DNA of 64,000 nt, from assembly GCF_023273875.1 (NCBI RefSeq), contig NZ_CP096882.1:186001-250000 (forward strand), in the 5' to 3' direction. Shown here piece by piece: positions 43,831 through 52,221 of this stretch. Made by a program: the position numbers and the translations under genes. The stretch is from Pseudarthrobacter sp. SSS035 (GTDB lineage Bacteria; Actinomycetota; Actinomycetes; Actinomycetales; Micrococcaceae). The notes under the pieces were generated by a model. It saw nothing but the letters and a program-made list of their open reading frames with translations. It did no database searches and was not told the origin of the DNA. Numbering within the stretch: position 1 is the first letter of the stretch; every line of letters begins with the position of its first letter.

Positions 43831-43838
43831 TGTATACA
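43831..43838. promoter_or_regulatory. Putative GntR operator 2 overlapping the gntR promoter
   Basis: The second TGTATACA lies 33 bases before the gntR ATG. Its TATACA can serve as the -10 of the gntR promoter (weak -35 TTGCTG at 43808), so bound repressor would block transcription of gntR and prpDBC. Confidence 0.62.
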
Positions 43839-43871
43839 CTGATCCTAAGCAGCGGATTGAAGGGAGGGACC

Positions 43872-44513
43872 ATGCGGGCCAGCGACAAAGCCTACGCAAC
43901 ACTTCGCGAAGACATTATCGAATGGCGCCTGGCACCCGGAACGGTCCTTGCCGAAGTGGAACAGTCGGAACGCCTGGGCGTCTCACGCACTCCCGTCCGG
44001 GAGGCGCTGAGCCGGCTCAGCGCGGAAGGACTGACGACGGCGGCGGGCGGCCGCGGCGTCGTCGTCACCGACATCTCACTGGAGGACATCGACGAGATGT
44101 TCGAGCTCCGCGAAACCCTGGAGGGCAAGGCAGCCGCCCTCGCTGCCGAACGCGGCGAGCGCGCGGTCTTTGAGAAACTCCACGCGGATCTCCTGCGGGC
44201 GCAGGAGCTGATCAGCGACGCCGATCCCGCCCGGCATGAGTACTACGCGCTGGTGGGCCGGTTGGATGAGGCGATCGACGCCGCCATCTCCAACTCCTAC
44301 CTCGCCCAGGCGATGCGCAGCCTGCGTGTCCATCTGGTCCGGGTCCGCCGCCTCGCCGCCGATGACGCCCCGCGACTGAACGCGGCCGCCGTCGAACACG
44401 CGGCCATCGCGGAGGCCATCGCCGCAGGCAACGCCAGGCTCGCCGAGGCAGCCACCACCCTGCACCTGCACCGCAGTCTTTCCCACGTCAAAGCTACCCA
44501 CCCACAGCACTAA
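43872..44513 (+). CDS. GntR-family (FCD-type) transcriptional regulator
   Basis: A 213-residue regulator with an N-terminal winged HTH (AYATLREDIIEWRLAPGTVL, LGVSRTPVREALSRLSAEGL) and a C-terminal all-helical FCD ligand domain (IDEMFELRETLEGKAAALAA). Such proteins sense organic acids. The ATG at 43872 follows AGGGAGGG. It lies 11 bases before prpD, so it is almost certainly the first gene of the gntR-prpDBC operon and its probable regulator, sensing a methylcitrate-cycle intermediate. The permease on the other side is a second possible target. Confidence 0.92.
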   Translation: MRASDKAYATLREDIIEWRLAPGTVLAEVEQSERLGVSRTPVREALSRLSAEGLTTAAGGRGVVVTDISLEDIDEMFELRETLEGKAAALAAERGERAVFEKLHADLLRAQELISDADPARHEYYALVGRLDEAIDAAISNSYLAQAMRSLRVHLVRVRRLAADDAPRLNAAAVEHAAIAEAIAAGNARLAEAATTLHLHRSLSHVKATHPQH

Positions 44514-44524
44514 GAAGGAGCACC

Positions 44525-46045
44525 ATGGTTAAGCTCAACCACGTCCGCGTCTACAAGAGCGAAGAGAACCTCCCCCGCGAAGACCAGCTGGCGCACAAGA
44601 TCGCCGTCGTCGCCGCCGACGCCGTCGAGGTCACTCCCGAGGTCACCGAGATGGTCATCAACCGTGTCATCGACAACGCCTCCGTGGCCATCGCCTCCCT
44701 GAACCGCGGCCCGATCGTGGCTGCCCGCGCCCAGGCGCTGACCCACGCACCGACCACCAACGGCAAGGGAGCCGGCGTCTTCGGCATCACGGACCGGGTC
44801 TCCCCCGAGTGGGCAGCCTGGGCCAACGGTGTGGCCGTCCGCGAGCTTGACTACCATGACACGTTTCTGGCGGCTGACTACTCGCACCCGGGCGACAACA
44901 TCCCGCCGATTCTCGCCGTGGGCCAGCATGTCGGCGCGAGCGGCAAGGACCTGATACGCGGCATTGCCACCGGCTATGAGATCCAGGTCAACCTGGTCAA
45001 GGCCATCTGCCTGCACAAGCACAAGATCGACCACGTGGCGCACCTCGGCCCGTCCGCCGCCGCCGGTATCGGCACGCTCCTGGGCCTGGACGTCGAGACG
45101 ATCTTCCAGTCCGTCGGCCAGGCGCTGCACACCACCACCGCCACCCGGCAGTCCCGCAAGGGTGAGATCTCCACCTGGAAGGCCCACGCACCGGCGTTCG
45201 CGGGCAAGATGGCGGTGGAAGCCGTGGACCGCTCCATGCGCGGCCAGACCTCCCCCGTGCCGATCTACGAAGGCGAAGACGGCGTGATCGCCTGGATGCT
45301 GGACGGCCCGGACGCCTCCTACGAGGTCCCCCTCCCCGAGGCCGGCGAAGCCAAGCGGGCCATCATGGACACGTACACCAAGGAACACTCCGCCGAATAC
45401 CAGGCCCAGGCCTGGATCGACCTTGCCCGCAAGCTCCACGCCGAGCACCCCGAGGCAACGGACCCGGCCAACGTGGCGTCGGTCCTGATCAAGACCAGCC
45501 ACCACACGCACTACGTGATCGGTTCCGGCGCCAACGACCCGCAGAAATACAGCCCCACGGCCAGCCGGGAAACCCTGGACCACTCCATCCCGTACATCTT
45601 CACCGTGGCACTCCAGGACGGCTCCTGGCACCACGTTGACTCCTACAGTCCTGAGCGTGCCGGCCGCGCCGACACCGTGAAGCTGTGGAACAAGGTCAGC
45701 ACCGTCGAAGACCCCGAATGGACCCGCCGCTACCACTCGCTGGACATCGCCGAGAAGGCCTTCGGCGGTTCCGTGGAAATCACCCTGAACGACGGCACGG
45801 TCATCACCGACCAGATCGCTGTAGCCGACGCCCACCCGCTCGGCGCCCGGCCGTTCGCCCGCCAGCAGTACATCAACAAGTTCCGCAGCCTGGCAGCCGG
45901 CGTGGTCGCCGAGGCGGAAATCGAGCGTTTCCTCGCGGCCGCCGAAAGCCTCCCGGACCTGGGCCCGGGCGAACTGGACCAGCTGAACATCACCGCCGCT
46001 CCGGGTGTCATCGACCTGGCCGCAGCCCCGAATGGACTGTTCTAA
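44525..46045 (+). CDS. prpD: 2-methylcitrate dehydratase
   Basis: A 506-residue MmgE/PrpD-family enzyme that dehydrates 2-methylcitrate to 2-methyl-cis-aconitate in propionyl-CoA breakdown. Typical segments are RELDYHDTFLAADYSHPGDN, KAICLHKHKIDHVAHLGPSA and LHTTTATRQSRKGEISTWKA. AGAAGGAG precedes the ATG. It is followed with no gap by prpB. Confidence 0.96.
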   Translation: MVKLNHVRVYKSEENLPREDQLAHKIAVVAADAVEVTPEVTEMVINRVIDNASVAIASLNRGPIVAARAQALTHAPTTNGKGAGVFGITDRVSPEWAAWANGVAVRELDYHDTFLAADYSHPGDNIPPILAVGQHVGASGKDLIRGIATGYEIQVNLVKAICLHKHKIDHVAHLGPSAAAGIGTLLGLDVETIFQSVGQALHTTTATRQSRKGEISTWKAHAPAFAGKMAVEAVDRSMRGQTSPVPIYEGEDGVIAWMLDGPDASYEVPLPEAGEAKRAIMDTYTKEHSAEYQAQAWIDLARKLHAEHPEATDPANVASVLIKTSHHTHYVIGSGANDPQKYSPTASRETLDHSIPYIFTVALQDGSWHHVDSYSPERAGRADTVKLWNKVSTVEDPEWTRRYHSLDIAEKAFGGSVEITLNDGTVITDQIAVADAHPLGARPFARQQYINKFRSLAAGVVAEAEIERFLAAAESLPDLGPGELDQLNITAAPGVIDLAAAPNGLF

Positions 46046-46951
46046 ATGCTGTACTCCAAGGTGACACCCGAGCAGAAGCGGCTGAAGCTGCGGGAACTGC
46101 TCGCGTCCGGCACCATCCAACAGTTCCCGGGCGCCTTTAACCCGCTCTCGGCGCGGCTGATCGAGGAAATGGGCTTCGCCGGTGTTTACGTCTCCGGAGC
46201 GGTGCTTGCCAATGACCTTGGCCTGCCGGACATTGGGCTGACCACCCTCACCGAGGTGGCCACGCGTGCCGGGCAGATCGCCCGCATGACCGACCTGCCC
46301 ACGCTGGTGGACGCGGACACCGGCTTCGGCGAGCCCATGAACGTGGCCCGCAGCATCCAGGAACTGGAGAACGCCGGACTGGCTGGCTGCCACATCGAAG
46401 ACCAGTTCAACCCCAAGCGCTGCGGGCACCTGGACGGCAAGAACGTGGTGGACCAGGACACGGCCACCAAGCGCATCCGCGCCGCGGCTGATGCCCGCCG
46501 TGATCCGAACTTCCTCATCATGGCCCGGACCGACATCCGCGCCGTGGAGGGAATCGAAGCCGCCAAGGACCGGGCACGGGCCCTCGTGGAAGCCGGTGCG
46601 GACGCCATCTTCCCGGAAGCGATGAAGGACCTGTCCGAATTCCAGGCCATCCGCGACGCCGTCGATGTGCCGATCCTTGCCAACATGACCGAGTTCGGCA
46701 AGAGCGATCTGTTCACCGTGGACCAGCTGCAGGGTGTGGGCGTCAACATGGTCATTTACCCGGTCACGCTGCTGCGCATTGCCATGGGCGCAGCAGAGCG
46801 TACTCTGGAATCGATCAAGGCAACAGGGTCGCAGGCAGCACAGGTAGAGAACATGCTCACCCGTGCGCGGCTTTATGACCTTGTGGACTATGAGGCCTAC
46901 AACCACTTCGATACCGGCGTTTTCAACTTCCAAATTCCCGGCGTCCGCTAG
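46046..46951 (+). CDS. prpB: Methylisocitrate lyase
   Basis: A 301-residue enzyme of the isocitrate lyase superfamily that cleaves 2-methylisocitrate into pyruvate and succinate. The catalytic loop KRCGH is at 124-128 (Cys126), preceded by GCHIEDQFNP; VDADTGFGE binds Mg. The ATG immediately follows the prpD stop and has a weak ribosome site, so translation is probably coupled to prpD. Confidence 0.96.
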   Translation: MLYSKVTPEQKRLKLRELLASGTIQQFPGAFNPLSARLIEEMGFAGVYVSGAVLANDLGLPDIGLTTLTEVATRAGQIARMTDLPTLVDADTGFGEPMNVARSIQELENAGLAGCHIEDQFNPKRCGHLDGKNVVDQDTATKRIRAAADARRDPNFLIMARTDIRAVEGIEAAKDRARALVEAGADAIFPEAMKDLSEFQAIRDAVDVPILANMTEFGKSDLFTVDQLQGVGVNMVIYPVTLLRIAMGAAERTLESIKATGSQAAQVENMLTRARLYDLVDYEAYNHFDTGVFNFQIPGVR

Positions 46952-46986
46952 GGCCCGGGATCCACGAAAGAACGAAGGAGTTCAGC

Positions 46987-48126
46987 ATGGCTGCTGAAGA
47001 TATCAAGAAGGGCCTGGCCGGCGTCGTGGTGGACTACACCGCGGTCTCCAAGGTCAACCCGGATACCAATTCGCTGCTGTACCGCGGCTATCCCGTCCAG
47101 GAGCTGGCCGCCAGGTGCAGCTTCGAGGAAGTGGCCTTCCTGTTGTGGAACGGCGAGCTGCCCACCCCCGATGAGCTGTCCGCATTCTATGCCCGCGAGC
47201 GCGCCGGACGTGCCCTTGATCCCGTGGTGAAGCAGATCGTGGACACGCTCCCCACCACCGCGCACCCGATGGATGTCTGCCGGACCGCGGCGTCCGTGAT
47301 GGGCGCCAGGCACCCGCTGGCGGAAGACTCCTCACCCGAGGCCAACATGGCCAAGGCCGTGGATCTCTTCGCCGCGATGCCTGCGATAGTTGCCTATGAC
47401 CAGCGCCGCCGCCGCGGCCAGGACGTCGTGGAGCCCCGGGATGACCTGGGCTACTCGGAAAACTTCCTGTGGATGACCTTCGGCGAGGACCATGTTCCGG
47501 AGGTCGTGGACGCCTTCAACGTCTCGATGATCCTGTACGCCGAGCACTCCTTCAACGCCTCCACGTTCACCGCCCGCGTGATCACCTCCAGCCTGTCCGA
47601 CCTGCACTCGGCCGTGACGGGCGCGATCGGCGCCCTCAAGGGTCCGCTGCACGGCGGCGCCAACGAAGCCGTGATGCACACCTTCGACGAGATCGGCATC
47701 CGGCCCGAGGAATCACTCGACGAAGCCGCCGCCCGGGCCAAGGCCTGGATGGAGGACGCACTGGCACATAAGAGGAAAGTCATGGGCTTCGGCCACCGCG
47801 TCTACAAGCACGGTGACTCCCGCGTCCCCACCATGAAGGCCGCGCTGGACAAGATGATCGCCCACTACGGCCGCCCCGAACTGCTGGGATTGTACAACGG
47901 TCTCGAGCAGGCCATGGACGAGGCCAAGGCCATCAAGCCCAACCTCGACTACCCGACCGGCCCCACCTACCACCTCATGGGCTTCGACACCGCCACGTTC
48001 ACACCCCTGTTCGTGGCCAGCCGCATCACCGGCTGGACCGCGCACATCATGGAACAGGCAGCCAGCAACTCGCTGATCCGCCCGCTGAGCGAATACAACG
48101 GACCGGACGAACGGCACGTTCCCTAA
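46987..48126 (+). CDS. prpC: 2-methylcitrate synthase
   Basis: A 379-residue citrate synthase-family enzyme condensing propionyl-CoA with oxaloacetate. Catalytic segments include GPLHGGANEA (His), MGFGHRVYKHGD (His) and the C-terminal Asp region TPLFVASRITGWTAHIMEQ. Length and the start AAEDIKKGLAGVVVDYT match methylcitrate synthases rather than TCA citrate synthase. GAAGGAG precedes the ATG. The acyl-CoA-forming step (PrpE) is not encoded here. Confidence 0.96.
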   Translation: MAAEDIKKGLAGVVVDYTAVSKVNPDTNSLLYRGYPVQELAARCSFEEVAFLLWNGELPTPDELSAFYARERAGRALDPVVKQIVDTLPTTAHPMDVCRTAASVMGARHPLAEDSSPEANMAKAVDLFAAMPAIVAYDQRRRRGQDVVEPRDDLGYSENFLWMTFGEDHVPEVVDAFNVSMILYAEHSFNASTFTARVITSSLSDLHSAVTGAIGALKGPLHGGANEAVMHTFDEIGIRPEESLDEAAARAKAWMEDALAHKRKVMGFGHRVYKHGDSRVPTMKAALDKMIAHYGRPELLGLYNGLEQAMDEAKAIKPNLDYPTGPTYHLMGFDTATFTPLFVASRITGWTAHIMEQAASNSLIRPLSEYNGPDERHVP

Positions 48127-48140
48127 CTGAATTGGGATGC

Positions 48141-48184
48141 ACGACGGCGGGCGGTCACCTGAGAAGGTGACCGCCCGCCGTCGT
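48141..48184. terminator. Strong hairpin terminator after prpC
   Basis: A perfect 20-bp stem (48141-48160 with 48165-48184) with a GAGA tetraloop, 14 bases past the prpC stop and between convergent genes. No U-tract follows, as is common in actinobacteria. Confidence 0.85.
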
Positions 48185-48212
48185 CCGTTATGCCAAGGGA
48201 GCGGTGCCCTGA

Positions 48213-48686
48213 TCAGTCCAGCACTTCGCGGACGGTCTCGTTGTCATCGTTCAGGACCACTGTCAGGCGCACAAAAGAACCACCAAGTGCCAGCGGCAGC
48301 CAATGTGCGGCGTCCTGCCACATCCGGTCCACAGGCAAGGCGCCGACGTCGAACCATTCCGGCCGGATCTCGGCACTTTCGGCCGGCTGCCCGGTCCAAT
48401 TGGCTGCGACAAAGAGCCGCGAACTCATGTTCCACTCCGGGCGGGCAGGAAAATCGAAGGTCACCACGCCGGCGTCGCGCAGATCCTCCTGCCGGACCAC
48501 AATCCCGGCTTCCTCGTGGACTTCGCGGCAGGCAGCCTCTGCATCCGTCTCCCCCGGCTCAACATGGCCGCCGAGGCCCACCACCTTGCCGCGGCCGAAG
48601 CCGGTCTTCTTCAGGCCCAGCAGGACCTGTGGCACACCGGCTGACTCACGGGTGAGAAAGCACAGCGTGACAGGGGTAAACGTCAT
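48213..48686 (-). CDS. MutT/MTH1-like nudix hydrolase
   Basis: A 157-residue nudix protein with the box GGHVEPGETDAEAACREVHEEAGI-like signature beginning near residue 38 and the MTH1-type lead-in LLGLKKTGFGRGKVVGLGGH. It probably hydrolyses oxidised purine nucleoside triphosphates such as 8-oxo-dGTP. It is convergent with prpC and lies 30 bases upstream of the xerD stop on the opposite side of the catabolic block. Confidence 0.9.
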   Translation of the reverse strand: MTFTPVTLCFLTRESAGVPQVLLGLKKTGFGRGKVVGLGGHVEPGETDAEAACREVHEEAGIVVRQEDLRDAGVVTFDFPARPEWNMSSRLFVAANWTGQPAESAEIRPEWFDVGALPVDRMWQDAAHWLPLALGGSFVRLTVVLNDDNETVREVLD

Positions 48687-48716
48687 GCCCCCAACCCTAT
48701 AGCCTGACCGCCGGCG

Positions 48717-49700
48717 TCAGCCCAGCGCCCGGGGGTGGGCTGCTGCGTAAATTTCCCTCAGTGTGTCAGCGGTAACCAGGGTGTAGACCTGCGTTGTGGT
48801 AACCGAGGCGTGCCCCAGGAGTTCCTGCACCACGCGGACATCGGCGCCGCCTTCGAGCAGATGCGTCGCGAAGGAGTGCCGCAGTGTGTGGGGGGAAACA
48901 TCCTTGGTGACGTTGGCTTTGTCCGCGGCCGCCTTCAGGATGGTCCAGGCGCTTTGCCGGCTGATCCTGCCGCCGCGGGCGTTCAGGAACAGGGCGGGCG
49001 TTCCCTTGCCCTTCGCCGCCAGCAGTGGACGGCCGCGCACCAGGTACGCGTCCACAGCCCGCGCCCCATAGGATCCCAGCGGCACCAGCCGTTCCTTGGA
49101 TCCCTTGCCGAACAGGCGGACCACGGCGGGCCCGGCCTCGGCCTCGTGCAGGGCGATGTCGTCAACGTCCAGGCCCACGGCCTCGCTGATCCTCGCACCG
49201 GTGGAATAGAGAAACTCGAGCAGGGCACGGTCCCTGAGCCCTGTGGCAGTGTCAGCCCCCGCGGCTTCAAGGATCCGGGTGACTTCGTCCACGCTGATGG
49301 CCTTGGGCAGCCGTTTGCCCGGCATGGGCGGGTGGACGTCGCTGGCGGGGTCCGCCGTCGTGATCCCCTCCAGAGCCCAGAACTTGTGGAGGCCCCGGAC
49401 GGCCACTACAGTCCTGGCAGCAGACCGGACGCCCAGGGCCGTGCCGCCGTCGGATCCGTCGTTGAGGGCCATCAGGAACCCCGTCACGTGGTGGCGGGTG
49501 ATCTGGCCCGGGCCCTGGCAGCCCTCCGACGTCACGTAACGGGAGTAGCGCGCCAGGTCACGGCGGTAGGCGGAGAGGGTGTTGGCTGCCAGGCCGCGTT
49601 CCACGCCCATATGTTGCAGATACTCGGTGATGGCGAGGTCGATGGCGGTCTGTGGCCGGACGGGCGGCGTCGGGGCTTCCGCCTCAGTGCTCGCCGTCAT
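48717..49700 (-). CDS. xerD: Site-specific tyrosine recombinase XerD
   Basis: A 327-residue recombinase that resolves chromosome dimers at dif with XerC. The N-terminal SAM-like domain (YLQHMGVERGLAANTLSAYR) and the C-terminal catalytic domain are both present: Arg in STGARISEAVG, HTLRHSFATHLL (His-Arg), GHASVTTTQVYT (Tyr near 304). The ATG at 49700 overlaps the nudix stop (TGATG). Order with nudix and pyrG matches Rv1701-Rv1699, so it is the housekeeping enzyme, not an integron or phage integrase. Confidence 0.95.
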   Translation of the reverse strand: MTASTEAEAPTPPVRPQTAIDLAITEYLQHMGVERGLAANTLSAYRRDLARYSRYVTSEGCQGPGQITRHHVTGFLMALNDGSDGGTALGVRSAARTVVAVRGLHKFWALEGITTADPASDVHPPMPGKRLPKAISVDEVTRILEAAGADTATGLRDRALLEFLYSTGARISEAVGLDVDDIALHEAEAGPAVVRLFGKGSKERLVPLGSYGARAVDAYLVRGRPLLAAKGKGTPALFLNARGGRISRQSAWTILKAAADKANVTKDVSPHTLRHSFATHLLEGGADVRVVQELLGHASVTTTQVYTLVTADTLREIYAAAHPRALG

Positions 49701-50362
49701 CAACGCTGGCTGGGGTGCGCAGGCCAGGGTGCATCCGCGGGGCGCAGTCCCGCAAAGCCGTCAGCTTTCGCCGCGGCAGCGGCCAGGATTCCGACGACGG
49801 CGGACGGGTTGTGCAGCCTGCCTTCCAGGACCGCGGCCACGGCGTCGTCCAAAGCGATCCAGTGGAACTCAATCTCGGCCTCCTCATCGGTCCGCTCATG
49901 GCGTTCGTGGTGAGGCACGTCGGTGAGGTCCCGGGCGAGGTAGATGCGGATGGCCTCGCTGGAGGAGCCCGGCGAGTTGAAGAAGTCCACCAGGACGTTC
50001 CATTCGCCGGCCGCGAGGTCCGCCTCCTCGGCGAGTTCGCGGGCAGCACCCGCCACAAAATCCTCGCCTTCCACATCCAGCAGGCCGGCTGGGATTTCCC
50101 AAAGGTCCATGCCCACGGGGTGCCGGTACTGCCTGATCAGAAGAACCTCGCCGGCATCGTTCATGGGCAGGACGGCGACGGCGCCAGGGTGGTCGATGTA
50201 GTCCCGGGTCAGGGACTCCCCCGTTTCGCTCAGCTGGAAGCTGTCGCTGACCACATCCCAGATCCGGCCTTCATAGACCTTCTCCGTAGACAGAAGACGG
50301 CGCGGGCTCGGTGCATCCGAAACCTGCCGTGCGGCTTGTGGGGTTTCAGGTGTGCCGGGCAT
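49700..50362 (-). CDS. ADP-ribose pyrophosphatase-type nudix hydrolase
   Basis: A 220-residue nudix hydrolase resembling ADP-ribose pyrophosphatases. It has QYRHPVGMDLWEIPAGLLD, then the nudix box (GAARELAEEADL with the EExD-type ending) and the long C-terminal region of the ADPRase group. The ATG has AGAGGA upstream. It forms an operon with pyrG (25-base gap) and xerD (1-base overlap). Confidence 0.92.
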   Translation of the reverse strand: MPGTPETPQAARQVSDAPSPRRLLSTEKVYEGRIWDVVSDSFQLSETGESLTRDYIDHPGAVAVLPMNDAGEVLLIRQYRHPVGMDLWEIPAGLLDVEGEDFVAGAARELAEEADLAAGEWNVLVDFFNSPGSSSEAIRIYLARDLTDVPHHERHERTDEEAEIEFHWIALDDAVAAVLEGRLHNPSAVVGILAAAAAKADGFAGLRPADAPWPAHPSQR

Positions 50363-50387
50363 CGCGCCGTCCTCTACTTATTCGGTT

Positions 50388-52133
50388 TTATTTTGCGGCA
50401 ACCGTACGCAACGGCTTGGCTGCCGGCGCGTCCTGTGCTTTCTGGTGGTCCAGGGCGGCCTTGACGAGCCCGGCGAAGAGCGGGTGCGGCCGCGTGGGCC
50501 GTGAGCTCAGTTCAGGGTGCGCCTGGGTTGCCACGTAGAACGGGTGGACCTCGCGGGGCAGCTCTACGAATTCCACAAGCTTGCCGTCCGGTGACGTTCC
50601 GGAGAACACCAGGCCCTCGGCAGCGATCTGGTCGCGGTACTTGTTGTTGACCTCGTAGCGGTGCCGGTGGCGTTCGCTGACAGTGGTCTTGCCGTAGGTC
50701 TCTGCAATGACCGAGCCGTCGTCGAGCTTTGCCTCGTACAGGCCCAGGCGCATGGTGCCGCCAAGATCACCCTTGCCGTCCACGATGTCCAGCTGCTCTT
50801 CCATGGTGGCAATCACCGGGTATTTGGAATCCGGTTCGAACTCGGACGAGGAAGCTCCTTCGAGGCCCACCACGTTGCGCGCATATTCGATCACCATGCA
50901 CTGCAGGCCCAGGCACAGGCCCAGGACCGGCAGCTTGGTTTCGCGGGCGTACTTCAGGGCGCCCAGCTTGCCTTCGAGGCCGCGGATGCCGAAGCCGCCG
51001 GGAACGCAGATGGCGTCCACGCCGTCCAGGGACGCCACGGCGCCTTCATGGGTTTCGCACTCATCCGACGGTACCCATCGGATCTTGACCTTGGTGTCGT
51101 TGGCGAAGCCGCCGGCACGCAGGGCCTCGGTCACGGACAGGTAAGCGTCAGGCAGGTCGATGTACTTGCCCACCAGTGCGATTTCCACGTGGTGCTTGGG
51201 GTTGTGGACTGCTTCAAGCAGCTTGTCCCAGCTGGTCCAGTCAACGTCCTTGAACGGCAGGTCCAGGGCGCGCACGATGTAGGAATCCAGTCCCTGCGTG
51301 TGCAGGGTCTTGGGGATGTCGTAGATGCTGGGGGCATCCGGGCATCCGATGACGGCTTCGATATCGACGTCGCACATGCGGCCGATCTTGGCGCGCATGG
51401 GCTCGGGGACTTCGCGGTCCGAGCGGACCACGATTGCCTCGGGCTGGATGCCGATGGAGCGCAGGGCTGCCACGGAGTGCTGCGTCGGTTTGGTCTTCAG
51501 TTCCTGCGAGGGTCCGATGTAGGGCACCAGGGAGACATGGACGAAGAAGACGTTGCCGCGGCCGATGTCCTGGCGGACCTGGCGGGCCGATTCGAGGAAG
51601 GGCTGCGACTCGATGTCTCCCACGGTGCCGCCGATTTCGGTGATGATGACGTCCGGCGCGTTTTTGCCTTCGGCCGGCAGCCGCATGCGGCGCTTGATCT
51701 CATCGGTGATGTGCGGGATGACCTGGACGGTGTCACCGAGGTATTCGCCGCGGCGTTCCTTGGCGATCACGGTGGAGTAGACCTGGCCTGTGGTCACGTT
51801 GGCTGAGCCCTCGAGGTTTTCGTCGAGGAACCGCTCGTAGTGTCCGATGTCCAGGTCCGTCTCGGCGCCGTCGTCGGTGACGAAGACCTCGCCATGCTGG
51901 AAGGGGTTCATCGTGCCCGGATCCACGTTCAGATAGGGATCGAGCTTCTGCATAGTTACAGACAGGCCGCGTGCCCGCAGGAGGTGACCGAGGCTCGAAG
52001 CCGTCAGTCCCTTACCGAGCGAGGACGCCACACCACCGGTTACGAAGATGTGTTTGGTCGTCTTGGACGAGCCCGGGAACCGGGAATTTACACGGGAATT
52101 TGATCGCTGCACCACGGAATTCGAGCCTATCAT
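50388..52133 (-). CDS. pyrG: CTP synthase
   Basis: A 581-residue glutamine-dependent enzyme converting UTP to CTP. The synthetase domain starts KHIFVTGGVASSLGKGLTA with its P-loop and has LDPYLNVDPGTMNP. The glutaminase domain has LGLCLGLQCMVIEYARN (Cys near 406) and the His-Glu of HPELSSRP. The ATG at 52133 has AAAGG upstream and adds a 27-residue leader before the conserved start. The frame stays open 144 codons further upstream, but that part is not PyrG. Confidence 0.96.
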   Translation of the reverse strand: MIGSNSVVQRSNSRVNSRFPGSSKTTKHIFVTGGVASSLGKGLTASSLGHLLRARGLSVTMQKLDPYLNVDPGTMNPFQHGEVFVTDDGAETDLDIGHYERFLDENLEGSANVTTGQVYSTVIAKERRGEYLGDTVQVIPHITDEIKRRMRLPAEGKNAPDVIITEIGGTVGDIESQPFLESARQVRQDIGRGNVFFVHVSLVPYIGPSQELKTKPTQHSVAALRSIGIQPEAIVVRSDREVPEPMRAKIGRMCDVDIEAVIGCPDAPSIYDIPKTLHTQGLDSYIVRALDLPFKDVDWTSWDKLLEAVHNPKHHVEIALVGKYIDLPDAYLSVTEALRAGGFANDTKVKIRWVPSDECETHEGAVASLDGVDAICVPGGFGIRGLEGKLGALKYARETKLPVLGLCLGLQCMVIEYARNVVGLEGASSSEFEPDSKYPVIATMEEQLDIVDGKGDLGGTMRLGLYEAKLDDGSVIAETYGKTTVSERHRHRYEVNNKYRDQIAAEGLVFSGTSPDGKLVEFVELPREVHPFYVATQAHPELSSRPTRPHPLFAGLVKAALDHQKAQDAPAAKPLRTVAAK

Positions 52134-52221
52134 CAATTGAGCCTTTCCCCGATCAGGAACTGTCTCCCCAAATGATCCAGTGTGCATGGCAAGGCGCCCT
52201 GCGATCAAGGGGTGTTCGCCG

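Noticed and set aside
44510..46933. 807-codon open frame on the minus strand
   Set aside because: Antisense to prpD and prpB, both intact with conserved motifs; the translation is Gly/Val/His-rich without family features.
48717..49700. Tyrosine recombinase as sign of a mobile element next to the catabolic block
   Set aside because: Sequence and order with nudix and pyrG mark it as housekeeping XerD; no att-like repeats or phage genes are near.
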